Origin: Caulobacter sp. Root655
Lineage (GTDB): Bacteria; Pseudomonadota; Alphaproteobacteria; Caulobacterales; Caulobacteraceae
Reading direction: 5' to 3'
NCBI RefSeq assembly: GCF_001427665.1
Contig: NZ_LMHC01000001.1
Coordinates: 808,780-872,779, forward strand
DNA: 64,000 nucleotides
Positions within the stretch are counted from its first letter, which is position 1; each line of letters starts with the position of its first letter. The notes under the pieces were generated by a model that was not told where the DNA came from, made no database searches, and saw nothing but the letters and a program-made list of their open reading frames with translations. Made by a program: the position numbers and the translations under genes. Below are positions 45,386-53,414 of this stretch, piece after piece.

Positions 45386-45514
45386 CCTCCCCCGGTGGGG
45401 GAGGTGTCGGCGCAGCCGACGGAGGGGGGAGTCATAGGCCGATGGCCGCAACCCCGATCGAACGCCCGACAACTCCCCCCTCCGGCCTGCGGCCACCTCC
45501 CCCAAAGGGGGAGG
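45386..45514. repeat. Family A palindromic repeat, paired copies
   Basis: Two opposed units (TCCTCCCCCGGTGGGGGAGG, GTCGGCGCAGCCGAC; and GGCCTGCGGCC, CCTCCCCCAAAGGGGGAGG) lie between arsR and thiD. Confidence 0.8.
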
Positions 45515-45564
45515 GCCCTTGGAGCCCCTACCCCACGCCCCGACTCACCGCTAGAACAGCTCCC

Positions 45565-46371
45565 GTGACCCAAGCTCCTCATCTAGGCCGCGTGCTCGTC
45601 CTCGCCGGATCGGATTCCGGCGGCGGGGCGGGGATCCAGGCCGACATCAAGACCATCACCGCCCTGGGCGGCTACGCGGCCACGGCGATCACCGCCGTCA
45701 CCGTGCAGAACACCCTGGGCGTCACCGGCGTCCATCCGATCCCGCTGGACATCGTCGAGGCCCAGGCCCGCGCCGTGCTGGACGACATCGGGGCCGACGC
45801 CCTGAAGACCGGCATGCTGGGCGACGCGGCCATGGTCGAGCTCGTTTCCCGCATACTCGACAGCGCCAAGGGTATCCCCGCCGTCATCGATCCGGTGATG
45901 GTCGCCAAGGGCGGGGCGTCGCTGCTGGCCGAGCAGGCGGTCGGCGCTCTGCGGACCCTGCTGATCCCCCGCGCCGCCCTGCTGACTCCCAACGCCCCGG
46001 AGGCCGCCGTCCTGACCGGGCTGAGCGTCGAGACCACCGACGACCTGCGCCGGGCCGGAGAGGCGCTGCTGGAACTGGGCGCCCAGGCGCTGCTGATGAA
46101 GGGCGGTCATATAGCGGGCGACCGGGTCGTCGACCTGCTGATCACCCGCCACGGCGAGACCGCCTTCGAGGGCGAACGCATCGACACCCGCCACACCCAC
46201 GGCACCGGCTGCACCCTGGCCAGCGCCTGCGCCACGGGCCTGGCCCAGGGGCTGACCCTGACCGAGTCGGTGGCCCGGGCCTGGAACTACGTCCACGAGG
46301 CCATGCTGCGTGCTCCCGGGTTCGGAGCGGGGCATGGGCCGCTGGACCATGGCTGGGTGGTGCGGCGGTGA
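45565..46371 (+). CDS. thiD: Hydroxymethylpyrimidine/phosphomethylpyrimidine kinase
   Basis: A 268-residue ribokinase-fold enzyme that phosphorylates HMP twice for thiamine synthesis. Motifs are LAGSDSGGGAGIQADIKT (about 14-31), ITAVTVQNTLGV, KTGMLGD, DPVMVAKGG, LLTPNAPEA, LMKGGH and HGTGCTLASA with the catalytic Asp region. The GTG at 45565 begins VTQAPHLGRVLVLAGSD. The next gene's GTG overlaps its stop codon. thiE, which uses its product, is at 98-745. Confidence 0.94.
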   Translation: MTQAPHLGRVLVLAGSDSGGGAGIQADIKTITALGGYAATAITAVTVQNTLGVTGVHPIPLDIVEAQARAVLDDIGADALKTGMLGDAAMVELVSRILDSAKGIPAVIDPVMVAKGGASLLAEQAVGALRTLLIPRAALLTPNAPEAAVLTGLSVETTDDLRRAGEALLELGAQALLMKGGHIAGDRVVDLLITRHGETAFEGERIDTRHTHGTGCTLASACATGLAQGLTLTESVARAWNYVHEAMLRAPGFGAGHGPLDHGWVVRR

Positions 46372-46868
46372 AGGCCTTGAGGCAAGCGCTTGGACGCATG
46401 TGCCTGTTGCCTGTCGTTGGGCTGATCTCCGCATGCGGCTTGGTGGAAACCAACGTGACCACGATCAAGGTCGACACCGACGTCGTAGGGGATCAGCCGG
46501 AGAACTTGGCCAAGCCTCTTCAACTCGCCACGAAGCTGACGCATGGAGAGACGCTCGTCTGCGAATTCACCCCGAGCGAGCCGCCGTTTCCGTTGATGGA
46601 GCCGCTGGGGCGAACCTCTCGCGACGCAGTACGTCTCAGGCAGCGCTGCCCCAACCTGCCGGCCGACATGCCCTTTGCTCTGTTGATGACCGAGAACTCC
46701 TACTATGTCGGTCTGAAGGACTGCCGGCCGACGGTGATCTACAAGGTCAAGGGGCGTACGGGCGAGTACCTGCAGGTGTTGCCACAGGGCGAATGCGCTA
46801 CGCCCGATAAATTCATTCTCCAGCCTTGCCCAGATCGGCAAGGCGATCCGTCCGCAAGATGTGTGTAG
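46368..46868 (+). CDS. Putative lipoprotein, unknown
   Basis: A 166-residue predicted lipoprotein with a lipobox (LISACG, Cys about 23). Six further cysteines are spread through the mature part, which suggests disulfides in the periplasm. No family is recognised. The GTG overlaps the thiD stop by four bases, so it is translationally coupled to thiD, and it is followed six bases later by a nucleotidyltransferase-like gene. Confidence 0.6.
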   Translation: MKALRQALGRMCLLPVVGLISACGLVETNVTTIKVDTDVVGDQPENLAKPLQLATKLTHGETLVCEFTPSEPPFPLMEPLGRTSRDAVRLRQRCPNLPADMPFALLMTENSYYVGLKDCRPTVIYKVKGRTGEYLQVLPQGECATPDKFILQPCPDRQGDPSARCV

Positions 46869-46874
46869 GCGCCG

Positions 46875-47456
46875 ATGAGTGATTTAGAAGCCCGCCTCGT
46901 CGAGATCGTGCGCCACGTCCCCACCACCATGCAGGTGCTGCGGACGATCCACGACCTCGGCCTGCCCGACGCGATGGTGTTCTCCGGCGCGGTCTATCAG
47001 CCGGTGTGGAACCACCTGACCGGCCGCGCCCCGGACTACGGGATCAAGGACTACGACGTCGCCTATCACGACGATTCCGACACCTCCTACGAGGCCGAGG
47101 ACGTGGTGATCCGGCGGGTGGCGGCGGCGTTCGAGGAGCCGCTGCGCGGCCTGGTCGAGGTCCGCAACCAGGCCCGGGTCCACCTGTGGTTCGAGCGGAA
47201 GTTCGGGGCCGACGAGCCCTATCCGCCGCTGCTGTCCAGCGCCGACGCCCTGAAGCGCTTCGTGGCCACCGCCTTCTGCGTGGGCGTGCGGCTGGAGGCC
47301 GACGACAGTCTCGGCGTCTGGGCGCCGTTCGGCCTGGAGGACCTGTTCTCCCTGCGCCTGCGGCCCAACCCCTTGCGGGTGAAGGGCGCGGGCGGCTGGG
47401 AACGGACCACGGGCTCGGCCAAGGCGCGATGGCCGGAGATCACGATCGAGGGGTAG
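46875..47456 (+). CDS. Nucleotidyltransferase-like protein (YiaA/DUF925 type)
   Basis: A 193-residue protein resembling the nucleotidyltransferase family DUF925. It has FSGAVYQPVWNHLTG, DYGIKDYDVAYHDDSD (the DxD metal motif), VEVRNQARVHLWFERKFG and LKRFVATAFCVGVRLE. The target nucleotide and acceptor are not known. It follows the lipoprotein gene by six bases. Confidence 0.8.
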   Translation: MSDLEARLVEIVRHVPTTMQVLRTIHDLGLPDAMVFSGAVYQPVWNHLTGRAPDYGIKDYDVAYHDDSDTSYEAEDVVIRRVAAAFEEPLRGLVEVRNQARVHLWFERKFGADEPYPPLLSSADALKRFVATAFCVGVRLEADDSLGVWAPFGLEDLFSLRLRPNPLRVKGAGGWERTTGSAKARWPEITIEG

Positions 47457-47465
47457 CGTGGGTTG

Positions 47466-47490
47466 GGGGCAGGCGCATGCGCCTGTCCCC
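47466..47490. repeat. Family D palindrome
   Basis: A 25-base copy (GGGGCAGGCGCA joined to TGCGCCTGTCCCC; one base shorter than the others) lies nine bases after the stop codon and may terminate transcription. Confidence 0.8.
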
Positions 47491-47590
47491 GGTCGGCGCA
47501 CGAAACATTGTCACCGAAACAATGTTGGCTTTGATCTAGAGACGGCTCGACCCTACCACTGCGGAAGATCAATCTTCGAAAGACCCCGCC

Positions 47591-48418
47591 ATGCGCCAGT
47601 GGACCGTCGACGCCTTCGCTTCCGGCCCGTTCAAGGGCAATCCGGCCTGCGTGGTCGAGCCGCTGGACGCCTGGCCCGCGCCGGCCTGGATGCAGGCCCT
47701 GGCCGCCGAGAACAACCAGGCCGAAACCGCCTTCCTGCTGAAGACCGCCGACCCGGCGCGGTTCGGCCTGCGCTGGTTCACGCCGACGGTGGAGGCGCCG
47801 ATCTGCGGCCACGCCACCCTGGCCTCGGCCCACGTGCTGTTCGCCGAACTGGCCCTGGACGCGCCGCTGATCACCTTCGACACCCTGGCGGGCGAGCTGA
47901 CCGTGCGTCGGGACGGCGAGGGGCTGGAGATGGACTTCCCGGCCGATCCGCCGCGCCGGATTCCGGTCCCCCAGGGCCTGGCCGAGGCCCTGGGCGTCGA
48001 TCCGGTCGAGATGTGGGCGGGGATCTATCTGGTGGCGGTCCTGAAGGACGAGGCGACGGTGCGGGGCCTGAAGCCCGACCAGGCCGCGCTGGTGGGCATC
48101 GGGGGCGAGGCGACCGGCGGGCCGGGACAGACCGTGGTCGTGGCCCTGGCCGACCCCGGCCGGCCCTATGAGGTGGTCAGCCGCTTCTTCGCCCCGGGCT
48201 GCGGCATCCCCGAGGACCCGACCACCGGCTCGGCCCACTGCATCCTGGCCCCGCTGTTCTCCGAACGCCTGGGCCGGGCGACGCTGCGCTACCACCAGGC
48301 CTATCCGGGCCGGGGCGGCGACCTGGAATGCGAAGACCGCGGCGCGCGCGTTCTGTTGCGCGGCCGCGGCTTCACGATGGTCGAGAGCCGGCTGAGGGGC
48401 GCGCCGGCTCTCGGTTAG
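47591..48418 (+). CDS. PhzF-family isomerase-like protein
   Basis: A 275-residue protein of the PhzF/diaminopimelate-epimerase fold. The opening [17 protein letters not shown], the Glu-containing [23 protein letters not shown] and late [19 protein letters not shown] are all typical. Members isomerise small metabolites; the substrate here is unknown. It lies beside a palindromic repeat and no biosynthetic neighbours. Confidence 0.88.
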   Translation: MRQWTVDAFASGPFKGNPACVVEPLDAWPAPAWMQALAAENNQAETAFLLKTADPARFGLRWFTPTVEAPICGHATLASAHVLFAELALDAPLITFDTLAGELTVRRDGEGLEMDFPADPPRRIPVPQGLAEALGVDPVEMWAGIYLVAVLKDEATVRGLKPDQAALVGIGGEATGGPGQTVVVALADPGRPYEVVSRFFAPGCGIPEDPTTGSAHCILAPLFSERLGRATLRYHQAYPGRGGDLECEDRGARVLLRGRGFTMVESRLRGAPALG

Positions 48419-48427
48419 CGCCGAGGG

Positions 48428-48805
48428 CTAGTAACGGTCGCGGCCGTAGCCGTAACCGTAGTCGCGGTCATGGCGCTCGTAGCGGATCTGGGCGCTGATG
48501 CGGTCGAAGCGACGATCCAGGTCGGCGCGCTCCCAGCGGGTCAGGCCGTCACGGCCGTAGCGGTATTGCAGACGGGCGGTTTCGCGCAGGTCGCCCTTCA
48601 GGCGCCAGGCTTCCCGGCGGTCCAGGCTGCCGTTGCGGATGCCCATGTCGATGCGCTGGTCGAGGCGGGCGACGCGGTCGCCGCCTTGGTTCCAGCCGCC
48701 GCGGTCGTCGTGGCCCCGGTCATAGGACTGGGCCATGGCGGCGGCGGGGAGGGCGGTGGCGGCGACGGCCGAGACCGCGGCGATCGAAAGCAGAATCTTT
48801 TTCAT
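48428..48805 (-). CDS. Small exported protein with charged repeats, unknown
   Basis: A 125-residue protein with a signal peptide (cleavage near AAAMAQSYD, residue 25). The mature part is rich in Arg, Asp, Gly and Tyr, with a helical region resembling RLDQRIDMGIRNGSLDRREAWRLKGDLRETARLQ seen in many alphaproteobacterial periplasmic proteins of unknown role, and a tail YGYGYGRDRY. It is convergent with the PhzF gene. A GAGGAAC site precedes the ATG. Confidence 0.65.
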   Translation of the reverse strand: MKKILLSIAAVSAVAATALPAAAMAQSYDRGHDDRGGWNQGGDRVARLDQRIDMGIRNGSLDRREAWRLKGDLRETARLQYRYGRDGLTRWERADLDRRFDRISAQIRYERHDRDYGYGYGRDRY

Positions 48806-48934
48806 CGGTACGGTTCCTCTTGAACGGGTCCGCCATCCGGTTGGATGACGTTGACCTCAAGAGACCACACCGCGTCTGAAGCGGTTCTGAGCCGCTCGTT
48901 ATGTGGCGTTCAGGTAGCTGAACCCGCCCAAACA

Positions 48935-49061
48935 TCCGCTCATCCCGGCGAATGCCGGGACCCAGATGGCATGACGTGGGGCTGACGCCAGAGGCGCGGG
49001 GCCTGTCCCATCATCCTTGGTGCTTTGGGATCTGGGTCCCGGCATTCGCCGGGATGAGCGG
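48935..49061. repeat. Family C inverted repeat
   Basis: TCCGCTCATCCCGGCGAATG and CATTCGCCGGGATGAGCGG form the outer arms, with inner CCGGGACCCAGAT and ATCTGGGTCCCGG. It lies six bases after the stop of the hybrid kinase on its 3' side. Confidence 0.85.
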
Positions 49062-49066
49062 TGTTA

Positions 49067-50950
49067 TCAGGCCGCCGCCACCTTGGAGCCGTTCTTGCGC
49101 GAGGCGGCCACGGCGGTTTCGATGGCGTCGTAGAGCTTGGTCACCTCGATCGGCTTGGCGACGTGGCCATCCATGCCGGCGGCCATGTAGCCCTCGACCT
49201 GGTGGACCAGGGCGTTGGCGGTGACCGCCACGATCGGGATGCGCTTGCGGCCCTCGCTGATCTCCAGGCCGCGGATGGTGCGGGCGGCCTCGACGCCGTC
49301 CATCACCGGCATGTGGATGTCCATCAGCACGATGTCGAAGCCGCCGCGTTTCCACGCGTCGACGCAGGCCGCGCCGTCGGCCACCAGCTCGACCTCGGCG
49401 CCCAGCGGGGCCAGGACGGCGGCGATGACCTTCTGGTTGGTGGGATTGTCGTCGGCGGCCAGCACCCGCAGGCGGCGCTCGGACTCGACCGGCGGCGGGG
49501 CGGGTTCGACCGCGATGGGGGCGACGGCCTCGCCGCGCGGCATGGCGACCACGACGGTGAAGGTCGAGCCCTGGCCTTCGCGGCTCTGGACGTGCACGCC
49601 GCCGCCCATCAGCGTGGCCAGTTCGTTGCAGATCGACAGGCCCAGGCCCGAGCCGCCGAACCGGCGCGTGGTCGAGCTGTCGGCCTGGACGAACTTGTCG
49701 AACAACCGCGGCAGGGTCTCGGCGTCGATGCCGATGCCGGTGTCGACCACGTCGATGCGCAGGCCCCGCCCGTCGTCGGCCGAGGCGAACCGCACCGAGA
49801 CAGAGCCCTCCAGCGTGAACTTCAGGGCGTTGGAGACCAGGTTGCCGAGGATCTGGCGCAGGCGGTCGGCGTCGCCGCGCCAGGCGCCCAGGGCTTCGGG
49901 GGCGACGAAGACGCCGAATTCCAGGCCCTTCTGGCGGGCCTGGGTGGCGTAGGATTCGCGGACCGACAGGGCCAGGCTGGCCAGGTCGAAGTCGCGCTCG
50001 ACCAGGTCCAGGCGTCCGGCCTCGATCTTGGACAGGTCCAGCACGTCGTTGAGCACCGACAGCAGCAGGGCGCCGGATTCGCGGATCACCGACAGGCGTT
50101 CGCGCTGGACGGCGTTCAACTCGCCCATGGCCATCACCTCGGTCATGGCCAGCACGCCGTTCAGGGGCGTGCGGATCTCGTGGCTCATATTGGCCAGGAA
50201 GTGCGATTTCAGGACGTTGGCGGCGTTGGCGTCGTCGCGGGCCTTGACCAGTTCGGCCATGGCGCCGCGCAGGTCGTGGTCGTTGATCTCCAGCCGCGAG
50301 ACCAGGTGGTTGAAGCTGTCGGTCAGGCTGTGGAAGACGTCGTCGTCGGCGGCCTGCACGATGGGCTTGAAGCGGCCGTCGGCGGCGACCTCGCGCATGG
50401 CCTGGGACAGGCGCTCCATCGGCTTGGTCATGCGGCGGGCCAGGCCGTTGGCCAGCAGGATCGCCAGGCCTGCCGATCCGAAGAACAGGGTGCCGGTCAG
50501 GGCCAGGTCGCGGGCCAGGATGTCCACCAGGCTGGGGCGCTTGGCCATCAGCGCCAGGGCGCCGACCTGACGCGAGCCCAGCATGATCGGCCGGGTGAGG
50601 GTTTCGACGTTCGCGCCCGCGCCGGAGCCGATCTGGGCCGTGACCTGACCCTGCATGTCGGTCAGACGCACGGCGACGACGTTCGGGGCCTTGGCCACCG
50701 CTTCCAGGGCGCGGTAGGCGCCGACGGTATTGTGGTCGGCCATGGGCGCGGCGGCGCCGGCCGCCACCATCTGGGCCAGGATCTCGTGGCTGGCCTTGGA
50801 TTCCTGTCGGGCGACGCTCCACTGCTGGAGCATGAAGCACAGACACGCCGCCAATAGCGCGGCCACGGTCGTGGTCAGGGCGACAACCGCGATTCGCGCC
50901 TGCAAAGGCGCATGGGTCGCGACTTCGGAGTTGCGGCTGTCGTCGATCAT
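49067..50950 (-). CDS. Hybrid sensor histidine kinase/response regulator
   Basis: A 627-residue membrane protein. Two transmembrane helices (about 18-43 and 149-168) bracket a small periplasmic sensor with CHASE8-like features. A HAMP segment follows (RRMTKPMERLSQAMREV), then HisKA with the phospho-acceptor SHEIRTPLNGVL (about 256), HATPase_c with N, G1 (DTGIGID), F and G2 (GGSGLGLSI) boxes, and a C-terminal receiver (ADDNPTN, LMDIHMPVMDG, KP). The receiver Asp is the second phosphorylation site. The signal and target are unknown. Confidence 0.9.
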   Translation of the reverse strand: MIDDSRNSEVATHAPLQARIAVVALTTTVAALLAACLCFMLQQWSVARQESKASHEILAQMVAAGAAAPMADHNTVGAYRALEAVAKAPNVVAVRLTDMQGQVTAQIGSGAGANVETLTRPIMLGSRQVGALALMAKRPSLVDILARDLALTGTLFFGSAGLAILLANGLARRMTKPMERLSQAMREVAADGRFKPIVQAADDDVFHSLTDSFNHLVSRLEINDHDLRGAMAELVKARDDANAANVLKSHFLANMSHEIRTPLNGVLAMTEVMAMGELNAVQRERLSVIRESGALLLSVLNDVLDLSKIEAGRLDLVERDFDLASLALSVRESYATQARQKGLEFGVFVAPEALGAWRGDADRLRQILGNLVSNALKFTLEGSVSVRFASADDGRGLRIDVVDTGIGIDAETLPRLFDKFVQADSSTTRRFGGSGLGLSICNELATLMGGGVHVQSREGQGSTFTVVVAMPRGEAVAPIAVEPAPPPVESERRLRVLAADDNPTNQKVIAAVLAPLGAEVELVADGAACVDAWKRGGFDIVLMDIHMPVMDGVEAARTIRGLEISEGRKRIPIVAVTANALVHQVEGYMAAGMDGHVAKPIEVTKLYDAIETAVAASRKNGSKVAAA

Positions 50951-51069
50951 TTCCCGTCCTAGGAGAATCCCAGGGTTTAGCTTGACCCAATCTTCCTAAC
51001 GCTTCGCTTCCAAGACACGACGAAGGTGCGACAAAACAACGTTAGGGGGCATTTCTGTTTGCATAATTT

Positions 51070-51084
51070 TTAACTTTCCGTTTA
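51070..51084. promoter_or_regulatory. Near-match CtrA site
   Basis: TTAA followed by seven bases and TTTA differs at one base from the CtrA box TTAA-N7-TTAA. It lies 36 bp upstream of the ATG at 51120 and in the AT-rich shared leader of two divergent genes. Weak evidence. Confidence 0.3.
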
Positions 51085-51119
51085 CCTCGCTTCTTAGGCT
51101 TTCATTAAGGAGACGGGGC

Positions 51120-51455
51120 ATGGAAAAGGTTTTTGTTGTTAAGCGCGCGGCCGCCAAGCTGCACGCAACCGAAGCCGCGATCGATGCGGCCATGGTTCAA
51201 GCCGCTGAAATGATGGCGGAACTGGTCCAGACCCGTAAGGATCTGAACCTGTCGGCGACGGTCGGCGCCGGCGCCACCGCCAAGGTCGTCGCCGCGGTCG
51301 CCGCTCTGTCGGAAGCCCGTACGGCCATGGTCGACGCGCACGCCGTGATGGACGAAGTCCGCCTGCGCCTCGGTGTCCGCACCAAGATGATGGGCTGGGA
51401 ATTCAAGATGGAAGCGGCTCCGGTGGCCGACGACCGTCTGGCCGAAGCCAGCTAA
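51120..51455 (+). CDS. Small helical protein, unknown
   Basis: A 111-residue soluble protein, mostly Ala-rich helix, with AVAALSEARTAMVDAHAVMDEVRLRLGVRTKM near the C-terminus. No domain is recognised, but the composition is like small Caulobacterales-specific proteins. The ATG follows AAGGAGA with good spacing. A strong dyad 20 bp downstream covers the next gene's start. AT-rich leader DNA suggests its own promoter. Confidence 0.65.
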   Translation: MEKVFVVKRAAAKLHATEAAIDAAMVQAAEMMAELVQTRKDLNLSATVGAGATAKVVAAVAALSEARTAMVDAHAVMDEVRLRLGVRTKMMGWEFKMEAAPVADDRLAEAS

Positions 51456-51474
51456 GCAATATTGCAAGAGTTTA

Positions 51475-51514
51475 ATCCCTAGAGTCTCCAATTCACGTTA
51501 GAGACTCTAGGGAT
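51475..51514 (+). promoter_or_regulatory. 14-bp perfect dyad covering a start codon
   Basis: ATCCCTAGAGTCTC (51475-51488) and GAGACTCTAGGGAT (51501-51514) are perfect reverse complements with a 12-base loop. The right arm ends on the first two bases of the ATG at 51513. In RNA this would end the upstream transcript or hide the start codon; as DNA it could be an operator. Confidence 0.65.
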
Positions 51515-51956
51515 GCATGTTCAGCTAGCGCCGTTCTTTGGATGGGCCGCCACTCTTGTGGTGTGCGGTCTGGCGTGGACCAGAGGCTCCCCCGCGGAGC
51601 GCTGGGGCAGCGTCATCGTCCTGATCGGCTCTATCGTGTCCATACCGATCCAGTTTCTGCTGCCGGAACCTAGCCAGGCCGTCGTCTCTCTGCTTTGCGA
51701 GGGGCTGTACGGCCTTAGCTTCCTGATGCTGGCCCTGCGCTATGCCAGTCCCTGGCTGGGCGGCGCGATGTTGCTGCAGGCGATCCAGTTCAGCCTGCAC
51801 GCCTATTACATCGTCGGCGACCTGCCGCACGACCAGACCTACCGCATCGTCAACAATCTGAACTCCGCCGGGGTGCTGATCTGCATCCTGTTCGGCATCT
51901 TCGCGTCCTGGCGCCGCCAGGCCCGCGTCCAGGCCAAGCTCCGCGCCGCAAAATAA
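51513..51956 (+). CDS. Membrane protein, unknown
   Basis: A 147-residue protein with four predicted membrane helices (about 7-23, 32-50, 56-76, 82-100, and a weak fifth at 115-131). No family is recognised. There is no Shine-Dalgarno before the ATG at 51513; the start sits at the foot of a perfect hairpin, so expression may be controlled by that structure. The gene is followed by the serC leader. Confidence 0.6.
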   Translation: MHVQLAPFFGWAATLVVCGLAWTRGSPAERWGSVIVLIGSIVSIPIQFLLPEPSQAVVSLLCEGLYGLSFLMLALRYASPWLGGAMLLQAIQFSLHAYYIVGDLPHDQTYRIVNNLNSAGVLICILFGIFASWRRQARVQAKLRAAK

Positions 51957-52028
51957 TTGCCGGGCGCGGACGATTCGTTCGTTCCGCGGCAAAATCTCTC
52001 CTTGCCTTCATCGCGAAAACACTGTTTC

Positions 52029-52088
52029 TCGCCGGCGGGCCACGCCCCCCCAACGGGGCGCTGTCCATCTGTAAGGATGGGAGACATC
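52029..52088 (+). ncRNA. Putative serC leader RNA motif
   Basis: The serC leader contains a hairpin with GCCGGCGGGC..., a CGCCCC..GGGGCG stem and CCATCTGTAAGGATGG (five-base stem), followed by GAGAC and the start codon. A conserved serC RNA motif is known upstream of alphaproteobacterial serC. The match is by memory of that layout rather than by alignment. Confidence 0.5.
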
Positions 52089-52091
52089 GCT

Positions 52092-53267
52092 ATGACCACC
52101 CCCCTCGCCAAGCCGGCGATCCGCCCGGCTCGTCCCGAGTTCTCTTCCGGCCCCTGCGCCAAACGGCCCGGCTGGACCCCCGAAAATCTCAGAAACGCCG
52201 TGCTGGGCCGGTCGCACCGCTCCAAGCTGGGCAAGGGCCGCCTGAAGGCCGCCATCGACCAGACGCGCGAAGTGCTGGAGGTCCCCGAGGACTTCCTGAT
52301 CGGCATCGTCGCCGGCTCCGACACCGGCGCCGTCGAGATGGCGATGTGGTCGATGCTGGGCGCCCGCCCGGTGCAGGTCATGGCCTTCGAATCCTTCGGC
52401 AAGGACTGGGTCACCGACGTGACCAAGCAGCTGAAGCTGCCCAATGTCGAGGTGCTCGACGCGCCCTATGGCCAGCTGCCGGACACCGCCAAGGTCGATC
52501 CGGCCAAGGACCTGGTCTTCACCTGGAACGGCACCACCTCGGGCGTCCGCGTCCCGAACGCCGACTTCATCAGCGCCGACCGCGAAGGCATCGTCATCTG
52601 CGACGCCACCAGCGCCGCCTTCGCCCAGGAGCTGGACTGGACCAAGCTGGATGTCGTGACCTTCTCCTGGCAGAAAGCCTTGGGCGGCGAGGGCGCGCAC
52701 GGCGTGCTGATCCTGTCGCCGCGCGCCGTGGCGCGACTGGAGAGCTACACCCCGGCCTGGCCGATGCCGAAGCTGTTCCGGATGACGAAAGGCGGCAAGA
52801 TCGCCGCCGACATCTTCGAAGGCGCGACCATCAACACGCCGTCGATGCTGTGTGTCGAAGACGCCCTGGACGCCCTGAAGTGGGCCGCCTCGATCGGCGG
52901 GCTGGAAGCCATGCAGGGCCGCGCCGACCAGAACCTGGCGGTGCTGGCCGACTGGGTGGCCAAGACCCCGTGGGTCGATTTCCTGGCGGCCACGCCGGAC
53001 ATCCGCTCCAACACCTCGGTGTGCCTCAAGGTGGTCGATCCGACAATCGCCGCCCTGCCGGAAGACGCCCAGGCCGACTTCGCCAAGAAGCTGGCCAGCC
53101 TGCTCGAGAAGGAGGGCGCCGCCCTCGACATCGGCGGCTACCGCGACGCCCCGGCCGGCCTGCGCATCTGGTGCGGCGCCACGGTGGAGGCCTCGGACGT
53201 CGAGGCCCTGACGCCCTGGCTCGACTGGGCGTTCGCGACCGTCTGCGCCGAACTGGCCGCCGCTTAA
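52092..53267 (+). CDS. serC: Phosphoserine aminotransferase
   Basis: A 391-residue PLP enzyme that makes phosphoserine from phosphohydroxypyruvate. The opening [34 protein letters not shown] with the PLP lysine (about 196), and DAALDALKW region are as in the alphaproteobacterial form. The ATG at 52092 begins [10 protein letters not shown]. It is followed by serA, giving serine synthesis, and is preceded by a structured leader. Confidence 0.95.
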   Translation: MTTPLAKPAIRPARPEFSSGPCAKRPGWTPENLRNAVLGRSHRSKLGKGRLKAAIDQTREVLEVPEDFLIGIVAGSDTGAVEMAMWSMLGARPVQVMAFESFGKDWVTDVTKQLKLPNVEVLDAPYGQLPDTAKVDPAKDLVFTWNGTTSGVRVPNADFISADREGIVICDATSAAFAQELDWTKLDVVTFSWQKALGGEGAHGVLILSPRAVARLESYTPAWPMPKLFRMTKGGKIAADIFEGATINTPSMLCVEDALDALKWAASIGGLEAMQGRADQNLAVLADWVAKTPWVDFLAATPDIRSNTSVCLKVVDPTIAALPEDAQADFAKKLASLLEKEGAALDIGGYRDAPAGLRIWCGATVEASDVEALTPWLDWAFATVCAELAAA

Positions 53268-53278
53268 AGCCTTAGAAC

Positions 53279-53382
53279 TCCCCCCTCCGTCGGCTTCGCC
53301 GACACCTCCCCCACAGGGGGAGGACTTCGCTTCCAAGCCCTCCCCCTGTGGGGGAGGCGGCGCGAAGCGCCGGAGGGGGGAG
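53279..53382. repeat. Family A palindromic repeat between serC and serA
   Basis: Two opposed units (GTCGGCTTCGCCGAC, CCTCCCCCACAGGGGGAGG; and CCTCCCCCTGTGGGGGAGG, GGCGCGAAGCGCC, GGAGGGGGG) in the 147-bp serC-serA gap. Confidence 0.8.
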
Positions 53383-53414
53383 TGTTCTCAACATTCTCCG
53401 CAAGGAACACCTCC

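Noticed and set aside
45386..45564. TPP riboswitch upstream of thiD
   Set aside because: The leader is a family A repeat pair; the CUGAGA and ACCUGA-type conserved TPP segments are not present. The same holds for thiE.
49061..50857. 598-codon plus-strand open frame opposite the hybrid kinase
   Set aside because: Shadow of the kinase gene; composition is typical of GC-rich antisense frames.
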